In this document: positions 42,817 to 50,963 of the stretch, one piece after another
Numbering within the stretch: the stretch's first letter is position 1
Layout: every line of letters starts with the position of its first letter
Origin: Falsiroseomonas ponticola
Lineage (GTDB): Bacteria > Pseudomonadota > Alphaproteobacteria > Acetobacterales > Acetobacteraceae
Assembly: GCF_016805305.1 (NCBI RefSeq)
Contig: NZ_JAERQN010000001.1
Location: forward strand, 248,001 to 312,000
Length of the DNA: 64,000 bases
Direction: 5' to 3'
Made by a program: the position numbers and the translations under genes
Notes under the pieces: generated by a model
What the model saw: only the letters and a program-made list of their open reading frames with translations
Databases searched by the model: none
Told to the model about the DNA's origin: nothing

Positions 42817-43872
42817 TCAGGACAGGGCTTGTGGCACCGGGACGCCGAGCTTGCCAGCCGGGCCCTCCAGCGCGGCCAGGATATGGGGGGCGAGGCGAAG
42901 GCCCCGCGCCACGGCCTCCCGCCGATGCGCCAGACCGGATTCGCCGGGCAGGCGGACTTTCTCCACGCCCGGCCGCGGCGTCGCGGCACGGCAGGCGGCC
43001 GCCGTGTGCCTGGTCTGCCGCGTGAAGGCGTCGATCCCCGCAAAGGCATTGGGGTCGATCAGTTGCAGCAGCACGCTGGCCGTCTGGCCCTTCGGGGCGT
43101 CGGCGCGGCCGTAGCCCGACAGACCCTGGGTCAGCGCCTCGTTCATCAGCGCCCAGGCATAGCCCTTCTGGCCGTGGTCGAAGCCGCCCGCGGGCAGCAG
43201 GCTGCCGCCGGCGGACAGCACGGCGGGATCGTCGGAGGGATTGCCCTCCGCATCCTGCAGCCAGTTCGCGGGGTAGCGCTTCCCCTGGCGCGAGAGCGTG
43301 TTCGCCATGTTGATGGTGGTGATGGAGGCGCTGACATCGAGCATCACCGGATCGCCGCCGGTCGGGAACCCCGCCGCGACCGGATCGGGCGACAGCACCG
43401 CCTGCCGCGCCCCATGCGGCGCCACCGCCTTCGCGCCTGGCGCGGAGGAATGCAGCACCAGCATGCAGCCCGCATCGGTCGCGCGGGTCAGATAGGCGGC
43501 GAGGCAGCCGATATGGTGGCTGTCGCCGATCGCGATGGTGACGGTGCCGTGGCTGCGCACCCGCTCCAGCGCCAGGTCCAGCGCCTTGTGCACCAGCCAG
43601 GCGCCGGGCAGGCGGCGGCCATTCCAGGTGACGCAGGCGCCGAGGTCCCGCACCACCTCCGGCCCGCCCTCCTTCCGCATCGTCCCGGCCTCGAGGTCAT
43701 CGAGATACTTGGGCAGCAGCGCGAGCCCATGCGTGACGTGGCCGAGCAGGTCCGATTCCACCAGCGTCCGCGCGACGGCACCGGCCTTGTCGTCATCGAG
43801 CCCCGCCGCGGTGCAGAGCGCGGCCGCGAAGGCGATCAGGCTGGCGGGGTCGTGGCGGGGAGAGTCGAGCAT
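42817..43872 (-). CDS. Ldh-family NAD(P)-dependent oxidoreductase (malate/L-lactate/ureidoglycolate dehydrogenase type)
   Basis: The 351-residue protein of the Ldh2/MDH2 fold has ESDLLGHVTHGLALLPKYL (about residues 36-54), the catalytic His of IAIGDSHHIGCL, PHGARQAVLSPDPVAAGFPT and the C-terminal dimer part. It would oxidise a 2-hydroxy acid to a 2-oxo acid. ATG 43872 is chosen; the frame extends to 43986 without conservation. It lies between the amidohydrolase and aldolase genes in one operon; a 9-bp inverted repeat occupies the upstream gap. Confidence 0.82.
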   Translation of the reverse strand: MLDSPRHDPASLIAFAAALCTAAGLDDDKAGAVARTLVESDLLGHVTHGLALLPKYLDDLEAGTMRKEGGPEVVRDLGACVTWNGRRLPGAWLVHKALDLALERVRSHGTVTIAIGDSHHIGCLAAYLTRATDAGCMLVLHSSAPGAKAVAPHGARQAVLSPDPVAAGFPTGGDPVMLDVSASITTINMANTLSRQGKRYPANWLQDAEGNPSDDPAVLSAGGSLLPAGGFDHGQKGYAWALMNEALTQGLSGYGRADAPKGQTASVLLQLIDPNAFAGIDAFTRQTRHTAAACRAATPRPGVEKVRLPGESGLAHRREAVARGLRLAPHILAALEGPAGKLGVPVPQALS

Positions 43873-43903
43873 GGGCGGACAGGTTCCTCGGTCTTGTCCG
43901 CCC
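43873..43903. promoter_or_regulatory. 9-bp inverted repeat over the Ldh-gene ribosome-binding region
   Basis: GGGCGGACA (43873-43881) and TGTCCGCCC (43895-43903) pair perfectly around a 13-base loop, directly before the Ldh start codon on the minus strand. The loop contains GAGGAACC in mRNA sense, the probable ribosome site. This could modulate translation of the Ldh and aldolase genes relative to the upstream ones. Confidence 0.45.
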
Positions 43904-43919
43904 TCACTACCACCCGTTG

Positions 43920-44795
43920 TCAGAACCCGAACAGCCGCGCCGGATTCTCCACCAGGATCTTCCGCCGCGCGTCCTCCCCCGCCCAATCGCCCAGCAGGTT
44001 GAACAGCTGCACCGATCCCACGAGATGCGCGAAGGAGAGATGCGGGTAGTCGCTGCCCCAGATGATCCTGTCCGGCACCGCCTCCACCAGCGCGCGCGCC
44101 ATCGGCGCCGCATCGGCGTAGTCCGGCGGCGTCGCCATGCGATAGGTGCCGGTGAACTTGGCGTAGCCCCGCACCTCGTCGCGCTTCAGCACCTCGATGA
44201 ACGCGCGGAAGCCCGGCTGATCCGGGCCGTCCTTCGCGAGGAACATGCCCATATGCGCGACGCTGAAGGGCACCTTCAGGCTGGCGAGGGTCGGCAGCAG
44301 CTCCGCCGTCAGCCAGCCTGGGCCGAGGAAATCGAGGTGCCAGCCCAGCTCATGGCACCGCGCCTCCAGCCGCCGGATGCGCGGCAGCATCTGGCGGGAG
44401 AAGCCATCGATACGCGGCTTCACCGGAGAATAGTTGATCCGCACGCCGCGTACGCCCAGCGCGTCCATCTCCGCCAGCACGGCATCCGGCACATCCTCAT
44501 CCACATCGACGATGCCGCGGCAGCGCGCGATGCCCACCTCCCGCATCGCGTCCAGCATGCAGGCATTGTCGCGGCCATAGGCGCTGGGCTGGACGAAGAC
44601 GAAACGCTCGATGCCGAGATGCGAAGCGAGGTCGAGATAATCCGCCAGCGGCGCGTGCGGCGGCCTGTAGCGCAGCGGTTCCTCCGACGCGTAGGGGTAC
44701 CGACCCTCCGCACCGAACACGTGAAAATGCGCGTCGCAGGCAAGCGGCGGCGCGCGGAAGGCCGGCGGGCCTTCCGCCTGGTGGTCGAGCGTCAT
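43920..44795 (-). CDS. Amidohydrolase-superfamily lactonase (2-pyrone-4,6-dicarboxylate hydrolase/LigI-like)
   Basis: The 291-residue TIM-barrel protein follows the LigI pattern: DAHFHVFG with the H-x-H motif (about residues 21-28), the strand RFVFVQPSAYGRDN, GIVDVDEDVPD, RGVRINYSP, LDFLGPGW, VPFSVAHMGMF and the catalytic Asp in WGSDYPHLS. Relatives hydrolyse the lactone of 2-pyrone-4,6-dicarboxylate or sugar-acid lactones such as galactarolactone. With Ldh and aldolase genes downstream, a lactone-to-hydroxyacid-to-cleavage route is inferred. Confidence 0.82.
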   Translation of the reverse strand: MTLDHQAEGPPAFRAPPLACDAHFHVFGAEGRYPYASEEPLRYRPPHAPLADYLDLASHLGIERFVFVQPSAYGRDNACMLDAMREVGIARCRGIVDVDEDVPDAVLAEMDALGVRGVRINYSPVKPRIDGFSRQMLPRIRRLEARCHELGWHLDFLGPGWLTAELLPTLASLKVPFSVAHMGMFLAKDGPDQPGFRAFIEVLKRDEVRGYAKFTGTYRMATPPDYADAAPMARALVEAVPDRIIWGSDYPHLSFAHLVGSVQLFNLLGDWAGEDARRKILVENPARLFGF

Positions 44796-44802
44796 GATGT
44801 TC

Positions 44803-45780
44803 CTATTCGGGCCTTACATTCGCGCGGGTGATCACGTCCTTCCACAGCGGCACCTCCCGCGCCAGGTGCGCCTGCATCTGCTCCGGCGTCGAATGCACCG
44901 GCGTGGCGCCGGCGGCGGCGAAGGCTTCCACCAGGCGCGGCCGGCGCAACGCCGTCGCGATCTCCGCATTCAGCCGCACGACGATCTCGGGCGGCGTGCC
45001 CTTGGGTGCGGCGATGCCCCACCAGTAGCTCATGTCGTAGCGGGGCACGCCCGCCTCGATGAAGGTCGGCACCTCCGGCAGCGCGGCGGAGCGCTGCGCG
45101 CCACTCACGCCGAGGCCGAGCAGCGTGCCCTGCCGCACATGCGCCACACCGGAGGCGAGGCTCGCGATCGCCATGTCCACGCGCCCGCCGATCACCTCCG
45201 CGATCGCGGCCGCGACGCCGCGATAGGGCACATGCAGCATCCGCGTGCCCGTCACGTTCAGCAGCAATTCCATGGCGAGATGCGCGGAGGACCCCTGCCC
45301 GCCGGAGCCGAAGGACAGCTCCCCCGGCCGCGCCCGCGCCATGGCCACCACCTCCGCCACCGTCTTCGCGCCGAGCGAGGGCTTCACCAGCAGGATGGAG
45401 GGGCTGTCCGCGATGCGGCTGACCTGCACCAGGTCCGTCAGCGGATCGTAAGGCAGGGCGGGGTAGAGGCCGACCGACATGGCCAGCGAATTATCCGTCA
45501 GCAGCAGGGTCAGCCCATCGGGGGCGGATCGCGCCGCCGCGGTGGCGCCCAGCGTCCCGCCCGCGCCGCCCCGGTTCTCCACCACCACCTGCTGGCCCAG
45601 CTGCTCCGTCAGCTCCTGCCCCAGCAGCCGGGCGGAGGCATCGGTGAAGGACCCCGGCGCGAAGGGCACGATGATGCGGATGGGGCGCCCCGGCCAGCCG
45701 GATTGCGCCCCGGATTGGGCCCGGGCGCCCCGCGGCAGGAAGGGCACCGCGAGAAGCGGCAGCAGGGTGCGGCGGTTCAT
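44803..45780 (-). CDS. Bug/TctC-type solute receptor of the lactonase operon
   Basis: The 325-residue periplasmic receptor has signal peptide MNRRTLLPLLAVPFLPRGAR (cleavage after RAQS) and mature start WPGRPIRIIVPFAPGSFTD. VVVENRGGAGG, HVPYRGVAAA and LPEVPTFIEAGVP are the family blocks. The ATG overlaps the stop of the upstream iron-type binding-protein gene (ATGA). It lies seven bases before the lactonase gene, so one transcript carries receptor and enzymes. Confidence 0.91.
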   Translation of the reverse strand: MNRRTLLPLLAVPFLPRGARAQSGAQSGWPGRPIRIIVPFAPGSFTDASARLLGQELTEQLGQQVVVENRGGAGGTLGATAAARSAPDGLTLLLTDNSLAMSVGLYPALPYDPLTDLVQVSRIADSPSILLVKPSLGAKTVAEVVAMARARPGELSFGSGGQGSSAHLAMELLLNVTGTRMLHVPYRGVAAAIAEVIGGRVDMAIASLASGVAHVRQGTLLGLGVSGAQRSAALPEVPTFIEAGVPRYDMSYWWGIAAPKGTPPEIVVRLNAEIATALRRPRLVEAFAAAGATPVHSTPEQMQAHLAREVPLWKDVITRANVRPE

Positions 45781-46709
45781 GCGGTTGTTCCTCCCGGTTG
45801 GCGCCCGACGGCGTCCCGCCAGCGTGCCAGCAAGGCGGCGCGTCGGGCAGGGTCCAGCAGGCGCGGAAAATCCTCGTCCAGCGCGATCGGCGCGATCGGG
45901 CGCGGCGGCGGCTGCGTGACGGGCCAGAACCCCCCCTCCGCCAGCGCCGCCTGGCCTTCCGGGGATACGAGATGCGCCAGGAAGGCACTCGCCGCCGCCG
46001 GATTCGCCGCGCGCTTCGGGATGAAGGCCAGCCGCGCCACCGCCGGCGCCGGGGCGGCGGAGGGGGCGATCACGGGATTCCCGCCCCCTTGGCCCGCCGC
46101 CTCCGCCCGCAGCGCATAGGCGCCGAGCACATGCACCGCCAGCTGCCCGCCATGGTTCACCAGGGATGGCGCGGAGCCGCCCAGGAAGGGGGTGCAGGCC
46201 GCCAGCGCATCCAGCCCCGCCTCGAACCCCGGATCGCGCAGGGAGGCATCCAGCAGCGCCAGGAAGCCCAGCCCATTCGCCTCGATATCCGGCATGGCCA
46301 CCCGGCCCGCGAAGCGTGCGGGATCGGCGCCGATCAGCGCCGCGATCTCCCCGAAGCTTCCGGCAGGGGCGACCGGCCCGCGCAGCAGGGTGAAGACGGG
46401 CTCCCGCGTCGTCGCCAGCGCCAGGCCGCGCCAGTCGCAGCCCGGGGGCAGGGCATGCGCCACGCCATGGGGCTCGGCATGCCCCTCCAGCACCAGGCCC
46501 ATCAGCTGGTCCATGGCGCTGGACCAGTAGAGGTCCGGCATGGCGCCGCCGGCCGCATGCGCCGCCAGGTAGCGCTGGTGCAGGGCGGTCGAGATGCCGA
46601 AGACGAAATCGACCTCCACCCCCGGATGCCGGGCGGCGAAGCCCGCCAGCAGCGCGGCGCAATAGGGCCGTTCCGCCGCCGAGAGGATGGTCAGGCGGCC
46701 GGCCGTCAT
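45777..46709 (-). CDS. Extracellular solute-binding protein-like (iron/spermidine type) without signal peptide
   Basis: The 310-residue protein resembles periplasmic type II binding proteins of ABC iron importers: LTILSAAERPYCAALLAGFA, HPGVEVDFVFG, DLYWSSAMDQL and the C-terminal FIPKRAANPAAASAFL plus LVSPEGQAALAEGGFWPV. However, neither ATG 46709 nor TTG 46757 yields a convincing signal peptide. No ABC permease or ATPase is adjacent. It is the first gene of the lactonase operon, divergent from the IclR gene. It may be a cytoplasmic sensor, or its export signal may be missing. Confidence 0.7.
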   Translation of the reverse strand: MTAGRLTILSAAERPYCAALLAGFAARHPGVEVDFVFGISTALHQRYLAAHAAGGAMPDLYWSSAMDQLMGLVLEGHAEPHGVAHALPPGCDWRGLALATTREPVFTLLRGPVAPAGSFGEIAALIGADPARFAGRVAMPDIEANGLGFLALLDASLRDPGFEAGLDALAACTPFLGGSAPSLVNHGGQLAVHVLGAYALRAEAAGQGGGNPVIAPSAAPAPAVARLAFIPKRAANPAAASAFLAHLVSPEGQAALAEGGFWPVTQPPPRPIAPIALDEDFPRLLDPARRAALLARWRDAVGRQPGGTTA

Positions 46710-46771
46710 GCGGCGGAACCCCGCCCCTGCGCGGATGGGCACAGCCGCGCTATACACGCTGCGGAAATGGT

Positions 46772-46792
46772 CGCTTTCTCCCCCATACGAGC
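46772..46792. promoter_or_regulatory. Candidate IclR-regulon site 1
   Basis: TCTCCCCCATACGAG at 46777-46791 lies between the IclR gene and the divergent lactonase operon. The shared core is TCCCnnnATACGA/G, also present at 49077-49091 and 52071-52085 in the next two divergent gaps. In reverse it reads CTCGTATGGGGGAGA. IclR proteins bind imperfect palindromes of similar size; binding is inferred. Confidence 0.45.
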
Positions 46793-46825
46793 CGACGCTA
46801 TCCAGGCCCTTTCGGATTGTCCAGC

Positions 46826-47638
46826 ATGACGGGATTTCCTTCGGAAGACGCGCGCAGCGCCAGCAGCCTCGAGAAGATGCTGGGCCTGCTCGACGTCTTC
46901 ACCACCGCCGCCCCCGCCTGGTCCACGGAGGCGCTGATCCGCCATTCCGGCACCTCGCGCTCCACCTGCTACCGCTACATCAAGGCGCTGCAGGCGGCGG
47001 GGCTGCTGACGCCGGTGGCGGGCGGGGCCTGGATGCTGGGGCCGCGGATCATCGAACTCGACCGCACCATGCGCTTCTGCGACCCCGTCACGGCCGGCGG
47101 CACCCCCGCCATGCAGCGCCTGGCGGCGGAGACGGGGCATACCGGCCTGCTCTGCCTGCTGTTCAGCGACACGGTGATGTGCGTGGGCGATGCCCCCGCC
47201 CCCGGCGCGCCGGAGGGGCTGTTCAGCCGCGGCATGCGCCGTCCGCTCTTCGCCGGCGCGGCCAGCAAGGTGATCCTGGCCCACCTGCCGCCGCACCAGC
47301 TGCGCGCCCTGTTCGGCCGCCACCGCAGCACCATCGGCGCCGCCGGGCTGGGCGCGGATTGGGAGAGTTTCCGCGCCACGCTGCGCGCCATCCGCGATGC
47401 CGGGCATTGCGTGACGCAGTCCGAATTCATGCCGGGCATCATCGGCATCGCCGCGCCGCTGTTCAACGCGGATCGCGGCGTGCTGGGCAGCATCGGCATC
47501 GCCGCCCCCATCGGCAATGCCCCCGCCACCACCCGCCCGCTGCTGGCCGAACGCGTGATGCAGGCGGCGCGGGAAGCCTGCGACGCCATCGCGGAACAGC
47601 AGACCGTGGCCGCCCTGCCCGCCCGCGCCGTCGGGTGA
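46826..47638 (+). CDS. IclR-family transcriptional regulator
   Basis: The 270-residue regulator has the winged helix SSLEKMLGLLDVFTTAAPAW, TEALIRHSGTSRSTCYRYIK (about residues 30-50) and the effector domain with GHTGLLCLL, MRRPLFAGAASKVILAHLPP and SEFMPGIIGIAAPLFNADRG. ATG 46826 is chosen over TTG 46817. It is divergent from the SBP-Bug-lactonase-Ldh-aldolase operon and is its likely regulator. A motif shared by the next two divergent regions suggests it controls more than one unit. Confidence 0.87.
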   Translation: MTGFPSEDARSASSLEKMLGLLDVFTTAAPAWSTEALIRHSGTSRSTCYRYIKALQAAGLLTPVAGGAWMLGPRIIELDRTMRFCDPVTAGGTPAMQRLAAETGHTGLLCLLFSDTVMCVGDAPAPGAPEGLFSRGMRRPLFAGAASKVILAHLPPHQLRALFGRHRSTIGAAGLGADWESFRATLRAIRDAGHCVTQSEFMPGIIGIAAPLFNADRGVLGSIGIAAPIGNAPATTRPLLAERVMQAAREACDAIAEQQTVAALPARAVG

Positions 47639-47639
47639 A

Positions 47640-47682
47640 GCACGATCCGGTCGAGCCGACGCAGCTTGACCGGATGTCGTGC
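47640..47682. terminator. Long interrupted hairpin between convergent genes
   Basis: GCACGATCCGGTC (47640-47652) pairs with GACCGGATGTCGTGC (47668-47682) apart from a two-base bulge. It sits exactly between the IclR stop and the cupin stop. A bidirectional terminator is the simplest reading. Confidence 0.6.
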
Positions 47683-47699
47683 GGAGCAGACGACGAGGC

Positions 47700-48065
47700 C
47701 TACACCGCCACCGGCGCGGTGATCACCAGGAACACCAGGTTGCCGAGGCCGGTGTTGTGCAGGGCATGCGGCACGGTCGGCGGGATGAAGACGTAGCTGT
47801 TCTTCCGCACCACCACCTTGCGCTCCCCGATGGTCAGCAGGCCCTCGCCCTCGATGAAGTGGTAGATCTGCTCCTTGGCCTCATGGGCGTGCAGCGCGAC
47901 ATGCGCGCGCGGTTCGTAGGAGGAGATGCGGTAGTCGATCACCCGCGACCCGCCCTCCCCGGCCGCGACCAGGATCTTCGAGAGTGCCCCGCCATGGTGG
48001 CCGGGGCTTTCCTCCCACAGCACTTCCGCGAGTTCGCGCAGCACCGCGTCCTTCGCCACGCTCAT
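47700..48065 (-). CDS. Cupin-domain protein
   Basis: The 121-residue single-domain cupin has motif 1 ALHAHEAKEQIYHFIEGEG (two His and Glu metal ligands) and motif 2 YVFIPPTVPHALHNTG (His). It could be a metal-dependent dioxygenase, isomerase or a binding protein; the substrate cannot be inferred. The start overlaps the stop of the Bug receptor upstream (ATGA), making a two-gene operon. Confidence 0.8.
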   Translation of the reverse strand: MSVAKDAVLRELAEVLWEESPGHHGGALSKILVAAGEGGSRVIDYRISSYEPRAHVALHAHEAKEQIYHFIEGEGLLTIGERKVVVRKNSYVFIPPTVPHALHNTGLGNLVFLVITAPVAV

Positions 48066-49033
48066 TCCGCCACCTCGAAGCGCACATGCCGGGCGAGGTC
48101 AGCCCAGCGGTTCAACTCGCCCTCCAGATAGGCGCGCATCTGCTCCGGCGTGCCGCCCTGCGCCTCCACCCCGATGCCGCGGAACCGCTCCGCGATGGCG
48201 GGGTCGCGCAGCGCGGCCGCGACGCCCTGCTGGATCTGGTTCACGATGGCGGGCGGCATCCCCGCGGGGCCCATCAGGCCCAGCCATTCATACAGCGCGA
48301 AGCCCGGGATCGCGGCCTCCGCGATGGTCGGCACCTGGGGCAGCGCGCCGCTGCGCGTGGCGCCCGTGACGCCGAGCGCCCGCAACTGCCCCGCCGTGAT
48401 GAAGGGATGCGCCGTCGGCAGCACGGCAAACACGTAGGAAAGCCGCCCCGCGACGAGGTCCGTCATCACCTGCCCGCCGCCGCGATAGGGCACATGCACG
48501 GCCTGGATGCCGGCGGCATGGTTGAACATCTCCGACGACAGGTGATTGCCGCTGCCATTGCCGGCGGAGCCGTAGTTCATCTGCCCCTGCTGCGCCCGCG
48601 CCAGGCTGATGAACTCCGCCACGCTGCGCGCGGGCGATGACGGGTGCACCACCAGCACGGTCGGCACCAGCCCCACCAGGCTGACCGGCGTGAAATCCGT
48701 GCGCGCGTCATAGGGGATGCTGCGAAACAGCACGGGATTCGCGGCCAGCGCCGTGGTGCCCAGCACCAGCGTATGCCCATCCGGCGCGCTGCGGGCGGCG
48801 AAGCCGAAGCCGATCATCGCGGCGCCGCCCGGCCGGTTGTCCACCACCACCTGCTGGCCGAGCTCATCGCCCAGCTTCGGCGCCAGGATGCGCGCCGCGA
48901 TGTCGGTGATGCCGCCGGGGCCATAGGGCACGACCAGCCGGATCGGCCGGTCCGGGAAGGCCCCCGCCGGTGAGATCATCGCCGGCACGGACAATCCCAT
49001 CGCCAGCAGCGCGCCGAGAACGAGACGCCGCAT
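48062..49033 (-). CDS. Bug/TctC-type solute receptor coupled to a cupin
   Basis: The 323-residue periplasmic receptor has signal peptide MRRLVLGALLAMGLSVPAM (cleavage after AGAF) and mature start PDRPIRLVVPYGPGGITD. Family blocks VVVDNRPGGAA, HVPYRGGGQV and LPQVPTIAEAAIP are present. It is the first gene of an operon with a cupin and is divergent from the NIPSNAP gene with a shared candidate IclR site. Confidence 0.92.
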   Translation of the reverse strand: MRRLVLGALLAMGLSVPAMISPAGAFPDRPIRLVVPYGPGGITDIAARILAPKLGDELGQQVVVDNRPGGAAMIGFGFAARSAPDGHTLVLGTTALAANPVLFRSIPYDARTDFTPVSLVGLVPTVLVVHPSSPARSVAEFISLARAQQGQMNYGSAGNGSGNHLSSEMFNHAAGIQAVHVPYRGGGQVMTDLVAGRLSYVFAVLPTAHPFITAGQLRALGVTGATRSGALPQVPTIAEAAIPGFALYEWLGLMGPAGMPPAIVNQIQQGVAAALRDPAIAERFRGIGVEAQGGTPEQMRAYLEGELNRWADLARHVRFEVAE

Positions 49034-49073
49034 CCTTCGCTTCCTCCGCCCGGCTATTGCCGGTTGGCGATGA

Positions 49074-49096
49074 TTGGTCCCACGATACGGGAGAAA
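49074..49096. promoter_or_regulatory. Candidate IclR-regulon site 2
   Basis: GGTCCCACGATACGGGAG at 49076-49093 lies between the divergent Bug receptor and NIPSNAP gene. It shares TCCCACnATACG with the site at 52071-52085 and TCCCnnnATACG with 46778-46790. A run of A and TCAAGG follows at the same spacing as in site 3. Confidence 0.5.
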
Positions 49097-49112
49097 ATCA
49101 AGGGGGAAGCGC

Positions 49113-49721
49113 GTGATCGACGAGCTGCGGATCTACACGCTGCGCCCGGGCGCCATGCCGCGCTACCTGGACCTGGCGGCCAAGGTCGCCGTGCCCATCC
49201 GCGGCGATCGCCACGGCACGCTGCTGGGCTTCTGGTCCAACGAGGCCGGCGCCGCCAACAGCGTGGTGAATCTCTGGCGGCACCGGAGCCTGGAGTCCCG
49301 GCAGGCCGTGCGGCGCACGCTGGAGGCCTTGCCCGCATGGCGGGAGCAGTACCTCGCCGGCGTGCGCCCGCTGATGCTGCGCCAAATCGTGCGCTTCCTG
49401 GACCCCGTGCTGCCGCTGGCGGCACCGACGACGCCCGGCCCACACCTCTACGAACAGCGCCTGTTCCGCGCCCGGGCCGGGGAGGCCGCGCGCCTGGCGG
49501 AGGCGCTGGCGCGGGACGGGGAGCCCGGCCAGATCGCGCTCTGGACCAGCTTCGCCGGCCCGATCAATGAGGTCGTGCAGCTGCTGGCCCATGCGGACCC
49601 CGCCGCGCGCTTCACGCGCAGCCTCTGCGGCCCGGACGGCGCGATGGTCCGCCACGCCGCGCTGGTCGAGGAGGTGGAGACCAGCCTGATGCTGCCCGCC
49701 CCCCACTCCCCGCTGCGCTAA
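49113..49721 (+). CDS. NIPSNAP-family protein
   Basis: The 202-residue protein contains two NIPSNAP (ferredoxin-like) repeats. The first starts IDELRIYTLRPGAMPRYLDL and contains LLGFWSNEAGAANSVVNLWR. The second starts LYEQRLFRARAGEAARL and contains IALWTSFAGPINEVVQLLAH. GTG 49113 is preferred because AAGGGGGAAG lies just upstream; ATG 49074 would include the regulatory motif. Its function is unknown; NIPSNAP genes often occur in catabolic clusters. The stop overlaps the convergent isomerase stop. Confidence 0.82.
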   Translation: MIDELRIYTLRPGAMPRYLDLAAKVAVPIRGDRHGTLLGFWSNEAGAANSVVNLWRHRSLESRQAVRRTLEALPAWREQYLAGVRPLMLRQIVRFLDPVLPLAAPTTPGPHLYEQRLFRARAGEAARLAEALARDGEPGQIALWTSFAGPINEVVQLLAHADPAARFTRSLCGPDGAMVRHAALVEEVETSLMLPAPHSPLR

Positions 49722-50392
49722 GCCATGACCCGCTGCGCATCCCAGGCCGTGGCCTGGATGGAGGAGAGCGCCGGGCGGTGGAACTTCGCGGCCAGCCCCT
49801 CCAGCACCGCATGCGTCGGCAGCTGGGAGCAGCCGATGAAGAGGGCGTCGCAATCCCGCCCCATCGTCGTCTCCGCCAGGCCCCGCACCTGCTCCGCCGT
49901 GATGCGGCCGAGCGCGTTCACATCCGGCGCGCGGAAACTCGCCAACCGCTCCACCGCGATCCCGCCATCGGCCAGGAAATGCGTGAGCTGTTCGTTCACC
50001 GCATCCTGGTAGGGCGTGACCACCGCGATGCGCCTGGCCCCGGCGGCCTGCAGCGCCACCACCATGGCGCGCGCCGTCGTCACCACCGGCAGCCCCGTCA
50101 CCCGCGCCAGCTCCGCCTGCAGCGCCGCATCCCCCTTCGGCCCGCTGATGAACCCCGCCGCGGTGCAGCCATAGGCGAGGATGTCGTGCGTGGTCCTCGA
50201 GAAATGCTGGGCGGCCAGCGCCACGGCGGCATCGCGATAGGCGGGCATCGTCTCCCGCGTCAGCAGCCCCGCGCCGCGGGGAATGCCCACGCGCGTCACC
50301 GTGGAGCCCGGCGGCAGCCAGGCCGCGAGTTCGCCCTCCATCGTCGTGTTGTTGATCGGCACCATCAGCCCGACACGAAGCGCGCGCATCAT
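49718..50392 (-). CDS. Maleate isomerase/Asp-Glu racemase-family protein
   Basis: The 224-residue protein has the two catalytic cysteines of this fold, in ILAYGCTAAGF (about residue 74) and ALFIGCSQLPTH (about 193). It also has the N-terminal GLMVPINNTTMEGEL phosphate-like loop. It most resembles maleate cis-trans isomerase/arylmalonate decarboxylase relatives rather than amino-acid racemases. ATG 50392 may be followed by an alternative ATG at 50389. It lies 10 bp after the carboxymuconolactone-decarboxylase-like gene in the same operon. Confidence 0.83.
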   Translation of the reverse strand: MMRALRVGLMVPINNTTMEGELAAWLPPGSTVTRVGIPRGAGLLTRETMPAYRDAAVALAAQHFSRTTHDILAYGCTAAGFISGPKGDAALQAELARVTGLPVVTTARAMVVALQAAGARRIAVVTPYQDAVNEQLTHFLADGGIAVERLASFRAPDVNALGRITAEQVRGLAETTMGRDCDALFIGCSQLPTHAVLEGLAAKFHRPALSSIQATAWDAQRVMA

Positions 50393-50402
50393 AGCGCCCC
50401 CC

Positions 50403-50963
50403 TCACAGCACAGGCAGCGGATCGGGCGTATTGTCCGGCAGGGCCGGGCGCGCCGTGTTCAGCACCATCGCCAGCATGGTGTAGTAGCCGCAGAGCGCCA
50501 GCAGATCGAGCACGCCTGCCCGGCCGAACCGCGCCACGGCCTGGTCGTAGAGCGCATCCGGCGGCGTGCCGTCCCTGTGCACGGCCACCGCGAAATCATG
50601 CACCAGCGCCTGGTCGTCGTTCATCCCGGCAGGCCGCTGGCCCTTCGCGATCGCCTCGATGATCGGCTCGGGCAGGCCCTCGCTGCGCGCGATGCGGGCA
50701 TGGGCGAACCATTCGTACTGGCAGGTCCACTTCCGCGCCGTCACCAGGATCAGCAGCTCCACCAGGGATTGCGTGATGCCCGTGCCGAAGCGCAGATGCT
50801 CCCCCAGCGCCTGCACGCGCATGGCAAGCTGGGGGTTGTGCAGCAGCGCCAGGAAGGGCCCGCGCACGCTGCCGCGCGGCCCGCCGGCAATCGCGGCCAC
50901 GACCTCCTTCTGCGCGTCGCTCATCTGCTCCGCCGGGATGGCGGGAAACCGGACCTCGTTCAT
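50403..50963 (-). CDS. Carboxymuconolactone decarboxylase (CMD)-family protein
   Basis: The 186-residue all-helical protein has the CMD/AhpD-like core: SLVELLILVTARKWTCQYEWFAHARIARSEG (key part TCQYEWFAHARIA) and the C-terminal VLDLLALCGYYTMLAMVLN. Only one Cys lies in the helix, so the AhpD CxxC disulfide chemistry is absent and the E-W-x-x-H type is used. A decarboxylase role is not proven. ATGA overlap links it to the BNR-repeat gene upstream, and the maleate-isomerase-like gene follows. Confidence 0.82.
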   Translation of the reverse strand: MNEVRFPAIPAEQMSDAQKEVVAAIAGGPRGSVRGPFLALLHNPQLAMRVQALGEHLRFGTGITQSLVELLILVTARKWTCQYEWFAHARIARSEGLPEPIIEAIAKGQRPAGMNDDQALVHDFAVAVHRDGTPPDALYDQAVARFGRAGVLDLLALCGYYTMLAMVLNTARPALPDNTPDPLPVL

